A program made the position numbers and the translations under genes. The notes beneath the pieces were generated by a model, which ran no database searches, had not been told where the DNA came from, and saw only the letters and a list, made by a program, of their open reading frames with translations. From Anaerolineales bacterium (GTDB taxonomy: Bacteria; Chloroflexota; Anaerolineae; Anaerolineales; UBA6663), in assembly GCA_016789165.1 (NCBI GenBank), contig JAEURL010000004.1:1-5560 (forward strand): a stretch of DNA of 5,560 bases, given 5' to 3'. Shown one piece after another: positions 1-5,560 of the stretch; the first letter of the stretch is position 1; each line of letters begins with the position of its first letter.

Positions 1-147
1 CGTGTTGTAGGCGGCCGTGGTGACGTGGAATCCAGCCGGCACCGGCAGGCCGGCGTCTGCGAGCCGGGCGAGGGAAGCGCCTTTGCCGCCGACCACGGCG
101 AGCGTAGCCCGCTTGTCGTTCAGAGCCAGCACATACTCAGCGGTCAT
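1..147 (-). CDS. PEP synthase / pyruvate phosphate dikinase-like enzyme, N-terminal 49 codons (runs off the window)
   Basis: Only the first 49 residues are present; the gene continues beyond base 1. The visible protein begins MTAEYVLALND and contains VGGKGASLARL (residues 19-29), then AGLPVPAGF (33-41) and an HVTTAAYNT stretch at the window edge. This GGKGxSLxxLxxxGxPVPxGFxxTTxAY pattern is the signature of the N-terminal ATP-grasp (PPDK_N) domain of phosphoenolpyruvate synthase, pyruvate phosphate dikinase and related dikinases. These are cytoplasmic enzymes that phosphorylate pyruvate, or sometimes an antibiotic such as rifampicin, using ATP and a phosphohistidine domain. The ATG at 145-147 is preceded by GGAGG (154-158) with a 6-nt spacer, which fixes the start. 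It overlaps the end of the upstream small gene by 11 bp, implying co-transcription and probably coupled translation. PEP synthase, PPDK and rifampicin phosphotransferase cannot be told apart without the rest of the protein, so no symbol is given. Confidence 0.85.
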   Translation of the reverse strand, partial: MTAEYVLALNDKRATLAVVGGKGASLARLADAGLPVPAGFHVTTAAYNT

Positions 148-421
148 GGTGGGCCTCCGGCTCGGACAGGGTTGCATTTTGGGTGACCGAGATCAGTGTC
201 AGGTTCAAATCCCACAACTGGTTGAGCAAACCGCGCAGGGCGGCCTGGTCTGCCACCGGGCCCGCCAGGGTCGTGAGCGGGACCGGCCCGCCCTCCTGGG
301 CGACCGATACGTCCAGGCCCGCGAAGCGGTCTGACCAGCGCGCATCCAGGTCCCCCCGGACTACGATCACATAGCGGGTGGTTTCCGGCGCGGGGGCTGC
401 GGCGTGAGGCCGAGACGGCAT
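137..421 (-). CDS. Conserved small protein of unknown function upstream of a PEP-synthase-like gene
   Basis: A 94-residue, probably cytoplasmic protein with no signal peptide or membrane segment. Residues 1-15 are a low-complexity Ala/Pro-rich leader. The core shows Y17 followed by a hydrophobic strand (VIVVRG, 18-23), then DLDARW (24-29), a Gly-Leu at 35-36, LAGPVADQAALRGLL (52-66) and DLNLTLISV (71-79). I recognise this layout (RW..xFxGL ... L.GPV.DQAALxGLL ... DLxLxLISV) as a widespread bacterial family of small proteins annotated only as hypothetical; I know of no established function. The ATG at 419-421 has GGAG (431-434) with a 9-nt spacer. The stop (137-139) lies downstream of the next gene's start, an 11-bp overlap, so the two are very likely co-expressed. 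Whether the small protein acts on the dikinase is untested. Its residues after about 80 look unstructured and polar. Confidence 0.8.
   Translation of the reverse strand: MPSRPHAAAPAPETTRYVIVVRGDLDARWSDRFAGLDVSVAQEGGPVPLTTLAGPVADQAALRGLLNQLWDLNLTLISVTQNATLSEPEAHHDR
154..158 (-). promoter_or_regulatory. Shine-Dalgarno site of the PEP-synthase-like gene
   Basis: On the minus strand this reads GGAGG, 6 nt upstream of the ATG at 145-147. It lies inside the last codons of the upstream small gene, so a ribosome finishing that gene passes directly over it. Confidence 0.75.
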
Positions 422-430
422 GGCGGCTGG

Positions 431-434
431 CTCC
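431..434 (-). promoter_or_regulatory. Putative Shine-Dalgarno site of the small protein gene
   Basis: Reads GGAG on the minus strand, 9 nt before the ATG at 419-421. It is the only purine-rich SD-like match near this start and supports choosing it. Confidence 0.5.
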
Positions 435-446
435 GGCGGCGCCGGG

Positions 447-452
447 ATTGTC
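447..452 (-). promoter_or_regulatory. Possible -10 element for the small protein / PEP-synthase-like unit
   Basis: Reads GACAAT on the minus strand, about 25 nt upstream of the ATG at 419-421 and inside the only sizeable gap of the left half (422-531). The same hexamer occurs ahead of the aidB-like gene at 5422-5427. No convincing -35 hexamer is seen 16-18 nt upstream. A short inverted repeat (459-471) occupies the spacer. This is a weak call based on hexamer similarity and position only. Confidence 0.25.
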
Positions 453-458
453 GACGCC

Positions 459-471
459 GCCTGTCTCAGGC
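459..471. repeat. Perfect 13-bp inverted repeat, possible operator
   Basis: Reads GCCTG-AGA-CAGGC on the minus strand: two perfect 5-bp arms around a 3-bp centre. It sits in the 110-bp gap between the LAL regulator stop (532) and the small protein start (421), just upstream of a GACAAT hexamer at 447-452. There is no T tract after it, so it does not look like an intrinsic terminator. A half-site pair for a dimeric HTH protein is possible. Arms this short can arise by chance in G+C-rich DNA. Confidence 0.3.
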
Positions 472-531
472 ATACACCCGAGCCGGTATGGGCGGCTACT
501 GACGAAAGTATGGTCCTGGAACGGAGCGGGG

Positions 532-3231
532 TTATGACTCGGCCAGCAGCCCCAAGTCGCGGGCGCGGGCCACGGCCTGGGTGCGGCTGTGCACGCCGAG
601 CTTGCCAAAGAGGGTGTAGGTGTAAAACTTGACGGTGTAGAGCGACAAATACAGCTTCTGGGCGATATCGCGGTTGGAGCCGCCCTCGGCGATCAGGCGC
701 AGGATGCTCAGTTCACGCTCGCTCAGCGGTTCCACCAGCATCATGGCCGGCTGACTGGTTGGCGGCGGTGCCGGCGGGTGAGGTGTCCCGAAAGCGGTCA
801 GCAGGCGGCTGCGATAAGCGGCCAGGCCGGCCGGCTCGGCGGCCGGCCCGTGCGTGAGCAGGGCGCGCAGCGGAGCCCCTTCGTCGACGAAGGTGCGGAC
901 CAGGCCCTCCGGTTCGGCCTGCGCCAGGGCGCGCTGCAGCGCCGCCTGGGCCGCGGCTGTCTGGCCAAGGGCGGCGTACGCCTGGGCCTGCAGCACCAGG
1001 GCCTCCACCAGGCGCAAACTCCGGCCCTGTTGTTCGGCGAGCGCGGCGATAGGCGCCAGCGTCTGCAGCGCGGCCTCCGGCTGCCCGCGCTGCAGGTCAA
1101 GCCGCGCCCCCACCAACTGTTGCAGCTCACGCAGATAGGCCAGCGAGAGGATGGCCTCTGAATCGGTGGAGCCGGCCCCCGGCCCGACGGCCGCCGCCCA
1201 GTGCCGCTCCGCCTCCCGGATCTGGCCGCGCTCCAGCGCCAGCCGGACTTCGGCCAGTGCGACCAGGGCGTTGTCGTAGCGGGTTTCGGTGGCGCGGGCC
1301 AGCGCGGCGGCGGCGCTTACGGCGGCGTCCGCTCCGCCGGCATCGCCCAGCGCTTGCTTGACCCGCGCCAGCAGCAAATGTCCGGTGAGGGCCCAGGCCG
1401 GCAACAACTCCTCCAGCAGCTCAATGCCCTCGGCGGCCTGCTCGCCGGCGGTGGCCAGGTCATTCCACTCGTAGGCCAGCTCGCCCAGGTGAATGAGCGC
1501 CCGCCCGGCCACCGGCCAGGGCCGCCCGGCGGCGTCCCGGCTGACCGCCAGTGACTCCTGATAGAACGCGTGCGCGTGCCGCAGGCGCCCGAGCATGAAG
1601 TGCAGCGTGCCGAGCCGGCGCAGCGAGGCGGCGGCGCCCAGCCGGTCCCCCAGGCGCTGGCTGGCCAACACATCCGCTTCCAGCCGCTCGCAGCCACCGG
1701 CCAGATCGCCGGCCAGGAAGAGCACGGTGCTGAGCGTCCGGTTGACCAGTCCGCGCAGTGGGCTGGTCTCCGGCAAGGCCTGGGCCGCGCTCTCGCACAG
1801 CGCCCGGCCGCCGGCCAGGTCGCCGTGCATGATGGCCGCGATGCCGCGCAGGGCGCTGATCTCGCCGCGCCAATGGCCGGGCGGATCCAGGTCGGCGGCC
1901 TGCTGGAGCAAAGCCTCCACGCCGGTGAGCGTGCGCGCCTCCAGCAGCTCACCCAGGGCCGTATACAGACAGAGCCCCGGCCGGCGGCGGCGGACCTCGT
2001 CTGGCAGCGCCTTCAGCCAGCCGGCCCAGGTGGCGATTTCGCCGGCGCGCCAGGCGTCCGGAATGGCCTGTTCGATGAGATCGGCCGCCCCGTCCACGTC
2101 GCCGGCCGCCAGCGCGTGGCGCACGGCTTCGACCGCCAGGCCGTGCTGGCCGCACCAGACGGCGGCGCGGCGATGCAGGACCGGCGGCAGGCTTGGATCG
2201 GCCTGACGCAGGCGGAAGTTAAGCAATTCGGCAAACAGCGGGTGATAGCGATACCACTCCTGGCCGTCGTCCAGCCCGGTGATGAACAGGTTGGCGCGCT
2301 CCAGCTGGCGCAGACGGTTGGCCGCGGCCGGGCCGTCGGTGCCTGGCTCAGCCAGCACGGCCGCGCACAGCGGACCGCTGAGCCGCTCCAGGATGGCGGT
2401 GCGGAGCAGAAAATCGTGCAGCTCGGGCGGCAGGCGTCCGAGCACTTCTTCCATCAGGTAATCCAGCACGTGGCGGTGCGTCCCGGTGAAGGCCTGGATG
2501 AAGGCCTCGGCCCGCGCGGCGTCGCGCCCGCGCAAGGAGGCGCCCGCCATTTGCAGCCCGGCGGCCCAGCCCTCGGTGCGCGCCAGCAGGGCCGCCAAAG
2601 GGCCGGCCGCCAGCTCGCCGCCCGTGATGTGGCGGAGCAGCGCCTCCGCCTCGGCGATGGTGAAGCACAAGTCCGTCTGGCGCACCTCCGTGAGCTGCCC
2701 GCGGGCGCGCAGCCGCGCAATGGGCAGGGGCGGGTCGGCGCGAGTGCCGAGCGCCACATGCAGAGCGGGCGGCTGGTGCTCGATAAGGAAGGTGACCGCG
2801 GTGTGGACGGGCTGCGCCTCGATCAGGTGGTAGTCGTCCAGGACGAGCAGGCCGTCTTGGGGCAGGGCCGCCAGCTCGTTGAGCAGCGGCGCGAGCAGGG
2901 TCGCCACGGGCAGGGTGGGCTGAGCGCGCAGGGCGGCCAGGGTTTCGGCGCCCAAGTCAACTTGGATCTGCCGCAGGGCTTCGATCAGGTAGGCCAGGCA
3001 GCGGGCCGGGTCGTTGTCGTCGCGATCCAGGGTCAACCAGGCCAGCGGCCGGCCGCTGGCCGCCGCCCATTCGGCCAACAGCGTGGTTTTGCCATAGCCG
3101 GCCGGCGCGGAGACGAGCGTCACCGGCCGGGCCAGGCCGGCCTCCAGCTGGGCGAGCAGGCGCGGCCGGGTCAGCCGGCCGACGGGCGGCCGGGGCGGCT
3201 GCAGCTTGGCGGTCAGCAAGGGCATGGACAT
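532..3231 (-). CDS. LAL-type (MalT-like) ATP-dependent LuxR-family transcriptional regulator
   Basis: An 899-residue cytoplasmic regulator of the large ATP-binding LuxR (LAL/MalT) class; these STAND ATPases bind an inducer, oligomerise and activate transcription. Counting from the ATG at 3229-3231: the family-typical opening PLLTAKLQPPRPP (4-16) and RPRLL (22-26); Walker A APAGYGKTT (42-50); Walker B LLVLDDYH (128-135); the sensor-like GTRADPPLPIARLRARGQL (162-180); a long Ala/Leu-rich helical region resembling TPR repeats over roughly residues 350-800; and a C-terminal LuxR HTH at 835-899 (bases 535-729) with LSERELSILRLIAEG, SNRDIAQKLYLS and KLGVHSRTQAVARARDLGLL. The start is uncertain: GTG at 3235-3237, ATG at 3229-3231 and ATG at 3223-3225 are in frame, none with a good SD. 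The gap to the transporter gene is only 36 nt, so it is probably the third gene of the aidB-like unit. The HTH carries Tyr where NTVKxH usually has Asn and His. The ligand is unknown. Confidence 0.93.
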   Translation of the reverse strand: MSMPLLTAKLQPPRPPVGRLTRPRLLAQLEAGLARPVTLVSAPAGYGKTTLLAEWAAASGRPLAWLTLDRDDNDPARCLAYLIEALRQIQVDLGAETLAALRAQPTLPVATLLAPLLNELAALPQDGLLVLDDYHLIEAQPVHTAVTFLIEHQPPALHVALGTRADPPLPIARLRARGQLTEVRQTDLCFTIAEAEALLRHITGGELAAGPLAALLARTEGWAAGLQMAGASLRGRDAARAEAFIQAFTGTHRHVLDYLMEEVLGRLPPELHDFLLRTAILERLSGPLCAAVLAEPGTDGPAAANRLRQLERANLFITGLDDGQEWYRYHPLFAELLNFRLRQADPSLPPVLHRRAAVWCGQHGLAVEAVRHALAAGDVDGAADLIEQAIPDAWRAGEIATWAGWLKALPDEVRRRRPGLCLYTALGELLEARTLTGVEALLQQAADLDPPGHWRGEISALRGIAAIMHGDLAGGRALCESAAQALPETSPLRGLVNRTLSTVLFLAGDLAGGCERLEADVLASQRLGDRLGAAASLRRLGTLHFMLGRLRHAHAFYQESLAVSRDAAGRPWPVAGRALIHLGELAYEWNDLATAGEQAAEGIELLEELLPAWALTGHLLLARVKQALGDAGGADAAVSAAAALARATETRYDNALVALAEVRLALERGQIREAERHWAAAVGPGAGSTDSEAILSLAYLRELQQLVGARLDLQRGQPEAALQTLAPIAALAEQQGRSLRLVEALVLQAQAYAALGQTAAAQAALQRALAQAEPEGLVRTFVDEGAPLRALLTHGPAAEPAGLAAYRSRLLTAFGTPHPPAPPPTSQPAMMLVEPLSERELSILRLIAEGGSNRDIAQKLYLSLYTVKFYTYTLFGKLGVHSRTQAVARARDLGLLAES

Positions 3232-3267
3232 GGGCACCCGCCGTCGGTCAGCGCGCGCTTAACGGCC

Positions 3268-3699
3268 TCACGGCGCCTTCCAGTTGACCATGACGAGGCC
3301 GGCCAGGCAAACCCCGATGCCGATGATATTGACGGCCGAGACCTTCTCGTGAAACAGCCACAGCCCCAGCGGGATCAGCAGCAGGGTGGCGGCGATGTTG
3401 ACGATCAGAGCCGCCAGGCTGACGTTCCAGCCGCTCCGGTAGACCAGCAGGAAACCCAGCTCCAGGCCGACCAAGGCGATGGCCAGGGCCACGCTGGCCC
3501 AATTCAGCCGGCGCAGTTCGGCGGCCAATCCGCCCTGCAGGGGATAGGCGACCAGCAGCACCAGCCCGCCCAGGAGCAGGGAGGCCAGGTAGGTGATGCT
3601 GATCGAGACCATCGGGTTGGCGCCGGCCGGGATGAACTTCTGGATCAGGTGGTAGGCCACGGAGGCCAGGATCGCCAGGGTGATCGAAAAGTAATACAC
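3268..3699 (-). CDS. Single-domain EamA/DMT-family membrane protein (half-size transporter)
   Basis: A 143-residue integral membrane protein with five predicted hydrophobic segments at about residues 2-20, 30-53, 67-87, 94-117 and 122-140. The segment-4/5 junction LWLFHEKVSAVNIIGIGVCLAGLVMVN matches the end of an EamA domain (positions 113-139; key Glu118 then a Gly-rich helix). Canonical EamA permeases have two such domains and about 300 residues, so this one must work as a homo- or hetero-oligomer, as in other small members of the drug/metabolite transporter superfamily. Substrate unknown; efflux is a guess from the family. The GTG at 3697-3699 is chosen because AAGGA (3707-3711) lies 7 nt upstream. 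The frame stays open further upstream (to 3831), but there it only overlaps the end of the aidB-like gene with a Pro-rich, non-membrane peptide. The start is 13 nt after the aidB-like stop, indicating an operon. Confidence 0.85.
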   Translation of the reverse strand: MYYFSITLAILASVAYHLIQKFIPAGANPMVSISITYLASLLLGGLVLLVAYPLQGGLAAELRRLNWASVALAIALVGLELGFLLVYRSGWNVSLAALIVNIAATLLLIPLGLWLFHEKVSAVNIIGIGVCLAGLVMVNWKAP

Positions 3700-3706
3700 A
3701 GGGGTG

Positions 3707-3711
3707 TCCTT
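3707..3711 (-). promoter_or_regulatory. Shine-Dalgarno site deciding the GTG start of the EamA gene
   Basis: Reads AAGGA on the minus strand with a 7-nt spacer to the GTG at 3697-3699. It directly follows the TGA of the aidB-like gene (3713-3715), so terminating ribosomes could re-initiate here. This is the main reason to prefer the GTG over the upstream ATG at 3829-3831. Confidence 0.65.
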
Positions 3712-3712
3712 G

Positions 3713-5389
3713 TCAGGCCGCGTCGGCCAGCCGGGGCCGAGCGCGTTCGATGAGGGCGGTGAAATCGGCGCGGGCCGGCAGGGTGCCCAGGGCCAGTCCG
3801 GCGCCGGCCAGCCGGCCGGCGCAGAAGGCATCGGCTACCGCGGCCGGCGCGAAGCGCACCAGCAGGCTGGCCTGCAAGCCGAGCGCCAGCGCCTCCACCA
3901 ATTGGCGGGCGCGGCTCTCCAACGCCTCCGGCTGGCGCAGCTCGGCCAGCACGCGCTCGACATGTTGATCGTAGCGGCGGTCGCTGCCGCGCGCCGCCCG
4001 CAGTTCGGTGAGCATGGGCTCTAGGGCGGCCGGCTCGCGGCTCAGGACGCGCAGCACGTCCAGGCATTGGATGTTGCCGGAGCCCTCCCAGATGGCGTTG
4101 ACGGGCACGTCCCGGTACAGCCGGGCCAGCGGCCCCTCCTCCACGTAGCCGTTTCCGCCCAGGCACTCCATGGCCTCCGCGACGCCGGCGATGGCGCGTT
4201 TGGTGATCCAGTACTTGCCGACGGCCACGGCCGCGCGCGCGAAGTGCCGGGCGGTTTCGTCGTGGAGGGCGTCGTCGAAGGCGCGGGCCAGCCGCAAGGC
4301 CAGGGCGGTGGCGGCCTCCGATTCCAGGCACAAGTCGGCCAGCACGTTCTGCATCAGCGGCTGCTCGCTCAAGCGCCGGCCGAAGGCCGCGCGGTAGTGG
4401 GCGTGGTGCACGGCTTCGGCCACGGCCCGCCGCAGGCTGGCGGCCGAACCCAGGGCGCAATCCAGGCGGGTGTGACGCACCATCTCCAGGATGTTGGCCA
4501 CGCCGCGGCCCTCCTCGCCGATCAGCTGGGCCCAGGCCCCGCGCAGCTCAATCTCGCTGGAGGCATTGGAGCGGTTGCCGACCTTGTCTTTGAGGCGCAG
4601 GATGTGCCAGGTGTTGCGCTGTCCGTCCGGCGTCCAACGCGGCAGCAGGAAGCAGGCCAACCCGTCGGGGGCCTGGGCCAGCACCAGAAAAGCGTCGCAC
4701 ATCGGCGCCGAGCAGAACCACTTGTGCCCGGTCAGGGCATAGGCCTCGCCCGGCCCGCGCCGGCCCAGCGGCTCGGCGCGCGTGGTGTTGGCGCGCACGT
4801 CGCTGCCGCCCTGCCGCTCGGTCATGGCCATGCCGAAGAGCGCCCCGCGCTTCTGGTGGATGGGCCGGGGGCGCGGGTCATAGACGCGCGAAAAGAGGCG
4901 CGGCTCCCACTCGGCGGCTGCGTTGGGCTGCAGGCGCAGGGCCGGCACCACGGCAAAGGTCATGGTCAGCGGGCAGCTGGCGCCCTCTTCGATCTGATGG
5001 CGCAGCATCATCAGCGCCGCCCGCGCCACGTGCGCGCCCGGCCGCGGGTCGGCCCACGGGGCGGCGTGGAGGCCGGCCTCCACGCCCAGGCGCATCAGAT
5101 CGTGCCAGGCGGGGTGATATTCCACCTCGTCAATGCGGTGGCCGAAGCGGTCATGTGTGCGCAGTTCGGGCGTAAAGCGGTTGGCCAGGTCGCCTAGGCG
5201 CAGGGTCTCGGCCCGGCCGAGGCGCGCGCCGAAGTCACGGGCCGCGGCCTCGCCCCAGCCGCCGCCCTCACGCGCCAGGGCCTCGCGCAGGGGCTGGTCG
5301 TGCTCGAAGAGGTTGTAATTTTCCAGCGGGGGCGGCTGGTTGAAGACGTCGTCGGGGGCGGGGTGGGCGGACGCGGATAGAGCCGGCAT
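3713..5389 (-). CDS. aidB: AidB-type acyl-CoA dehydrogenase (alkylation-response flavoprotein)
   Basis: A 558-residue cytoplasmic flavoprotein of the AidB branch of acyl-CoA dehydrogenases (E. coli AidB, 541 residues). It matches that protein from end to end as I recall it: VFNQPPPLENYNLF (15-28), SCPLTMTFA (138-146), MTERQGGSDV (189-198), GHKWFCSAPMCDAFLVLAQ (221-239), RLKDKVGNRSNAS (265-277), TRLDCALGS (307-315), FGRRLSEQPLM (336-346), AMECLGGNGY (406-415) and NAIWEGSGNIQCLDVLRVL (431-449). Glu435 in IWEGSGN aligns with the usual acyl-CoA dehydrogenase catalytic loop. E. coli AidB binds FAD and DNA, belongs to the Ada regulon and has only weak isovaleryl-CoA dehydrogenase activity; a role in protection from alkylating agents is inferred here. 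The ATG at 5387-5389 is chosen for homology and an SD-like run at 5399-5407; an in-frame GTG-type start at 5431 would add 14 residues foreign to the family. First gene of a tight unit with the EamA and LAL genes. Confidence 0.93.
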   Translation of the reverse strand: MPALSASAHPAPDDVFNQPPPLENYNLFEHDQPLREALAREGGGWGEAAARDFGARLGRAETLRLGDLANRFTPELRTHDRFGHRIDEVEYHPAWHDLMRLGVEAGLHAAPWADPRPGAHVARAALMMLRHQIEEGASCPLTMTFAVVPALRLQPNAAAEWEPRLFSRVYDPRPRPIHQKRGALFGMAMTERQGGSDVRANTTRAEPLGRRGPGEAYALTGHKWFCSAPMCDAFLVLAQAPDGLACFLLPRWTPDGQRNTWHILRLKDKVGNRSNASSEIELRGAWAQLIGEEGRGVANILEMVRHTRLDCALGSAASLRRAVAEAVHHAHYRAAFGRRLSEQPLMQNVLADLCLESEAATALALRLARAFDDALHDETARHFARAAVAVGKYWITKRAIAGVAEAMECLGGNGYVEEGPLARLYRDVPVNAIWEGSGNIQCLDVLRVLSREPAALEPMLTELRAARGSDRRYDQHVERVLAELRQPEALESRARQLVEALALGLQASLLVRFAPAAVADAFCAGRLAGAGLALGTLPARADFTALIERARPRLADAA

Positions 5390-5398
5390 GGGTCCCTG

Positions 5399-5407
5399 CC
5401 TTTCTCC
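5399..5407 (-). promoter_or_regulatory. Purine-rich ribosome binding site of the aidB-like gene
   Basis: Reads GGAGAAAGG on the minus strand. The AAAGG part ends 9 nt before the ATG at 5387-5389; the GGAG part is 14 nt away. A second weak match, AGGGA, lies 3 nt from the ATG. The cluster supports the shorter start over the 14-residue extension. Confidence 0.5.
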
Positions 5408-5421
5408 ACAAGACCGGACCC

Positions 5422-5430
5422 ATTGTCGCA
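5422..5430 (-). promoter_or_regulatory. Probable extended -10 promoter element ahead of the aidB-like gene
   Basis: Reads TGCGACAAT on the minus strand, i.e. a TGn extension followed by GACAAT (consensus TGnTATAAT), with a further TG just upstream. It ends 32 nt before the ATG at 5387-5389, so a start site about 7 nt downstream would give a leader of roughly 25 nt. It lies in the 72-bp gap between the upstream gene's stop and aidB. No good -35 hexamer is visible 16-18 nt upstream, which fits an extended -10 type or an activator-dependent promoter. Confidence 0.4.
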
Positions 5431-5461
5431 CACTCCGCGGTGGGGTGGGCGGCCGGCGTGT

Positions 5462-5560
5462 TCAGCGGCGGCCCGGCGCTGGGCGGGGCGCCTCGCCGAG
5501 CGCCCGCAGGAGATCCGCCAGGCCCACGCCGGCCAGACTCGGGAAGACGGCCTCGGCCGT
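5462..5560 (-). CDS. C-terminal end of an unrecognised upstream protein (partial)
   Basis: A frame open from the window edge to a TGA at 5462-5464 gives 32 residues. The first part is TAEAVFPSLAGVGLADLLRA (1-20), followed by a short Pro/Arg-rich tail. Nearly all its codons end in G or C, as in the confirmed genes here, and it is collinear with them, which argues that it is real coding sequence. The visible part is too short to assign to a family; AGVGLADLLRAL looks like an amphipathic helix. The stop is 72 bp before the aidB-like start, with a probable promoter in between, so it may belong to a separate transcript. Confidence 0.4.
   Translation of the reverse strand, partial: TAEAVFPSLAGVGLADLLRALGEAPRPAPGRR

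Noticed and set aside
459..471. The inverted repeat as a rho-independent terminator of the LAL gene
   Set aside because: The stem is only 5 bp and is not followed by a T run on the minus strand.
144..608. A 154-codon minus-strand frame spanning the small gene and the end of the LAL gene
   Set aside because: It overlaps the conserved small protein and the LuxR HTH in another frame and has a Pro/Gly/Arg-rich product; no independent support.
820..850. Dense GCCGGC/GGCCGGCC palindromes (also around 3790-3820)
   Set aside because: They recur throughout the coding sequence as Ala-Gly/Arg-Pro codon pairs in a G+C-rich genome; no regular spacing or array structure is seen.
1570..3753. A 727-codon open frame on the plus strand
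   Set aside because: It runs antisense to the LAL regulator and the EamA gene, both firmly identified by motifs. Its protein is Gln/Gly/Arg-rich with no recognisable domain, as expected when G/C-rich third positions suppress antisense stop codons.
3700..3831. N-terminal extension of the EamA protein to the ATG at 3829-3831
   Set aside because: It overlaps the conserved-length end of the aidB-like protein, is Pro-rich and non-membrane, and the GTG at 3697-3699 has a well-placed AAGGA.
3645..4460. A 271-codon minus-strand frame overlapping the aidB-like gene
   Set aside because: It is a different frame across the well-supported aidB coding sequence and gives an Arg/Pro/Gly-rich product with no motif.
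4067..5197. A 376-codon open frame on the plus strand
   Set aside because: It is antisense to the aidB-like gene, has low-complexity Gly/Gln/His-rich composition and no family motif; a shadow of the real gene.
5390..5431. 14-residue N-terminal extension of the aidB-like protein
   Set aside because: It would run through the probable -10 and SD elements and has no counterpart in AidB; the ATG at 5387-5389 fits the family length.

Overview
The window is a high-G+C bacterial fragment (about two thirds or more G+C by eye, with strongly G/C-biased third codon positions). Every gene I can support lies on the minus strand, so the window reads from its right end to its left end. Gene content suggests a Chloroflexota bacterium of the Anaerolineae type. 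The signs are a MalT-like giant LuxR regulator starting with the PLLTAKL...RPRLL pattern, a pyruvate-phosphate-dikinase-like N-terminus, and a small protein of a type I associate with such genomes. This placement is an inference from gene style, not from a marker gene.

In transcription order (right to left): (i) 5462-5560, the last 32 codons of an unrecognised upstream gene. (ii) A 72-bp gap with a plausible extended -10 element (5422-5430) and a Shine-Dalgarno-like purine run. (iii) 3713-5389, an AidB-type acyl-CoA dehydrogenase, matching the E. coli alkylation-response flavoprotein along its whole length. (iv) 3268-3699, a single-domain (half-size) EamA/DMT membrane protein that starts 13 nt after the aidB stop, with its ribosome binding site abutting that stop codon. 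(v) 532-3231, a roughly 900-residue LAL regulator (AAA+/STAND ATPase, helical repeats, C-terminal LuxR HTH), 36 nt downstream. (vi) A 110-bp gap with a second GACAAT hexamer and a 13-bp inverted repeat. (vii) 137-421, a 94-residue conserved small protein of unknown function. (viii) 1-147, the first 49 codons of a PEP-synthase/PPDK-like enzyme, whose start overlaps the small gene by 11 bp.

Two transcription units are likely: aidB-EamA-LAL, and small protein-PEP-synthase-like. In the first, a predicted flavoenzyme linked to DNA alkylation stress, a small permease and a ligand-sensing ATP-dependent activator are packed together. No ada, alkA or alkB homologue is visible, so the LAL protein is the obvious candidate local regulator; this is a hypothesis. 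In the second, the overlap suggests translational coupling. Long open frames on the plus strand (notably 1570-3753 and 4067-5197) are antisense shadows caused by the G+C bias. I found no RNA genes, mobile elements, CRISPR arrays or clear terminators.
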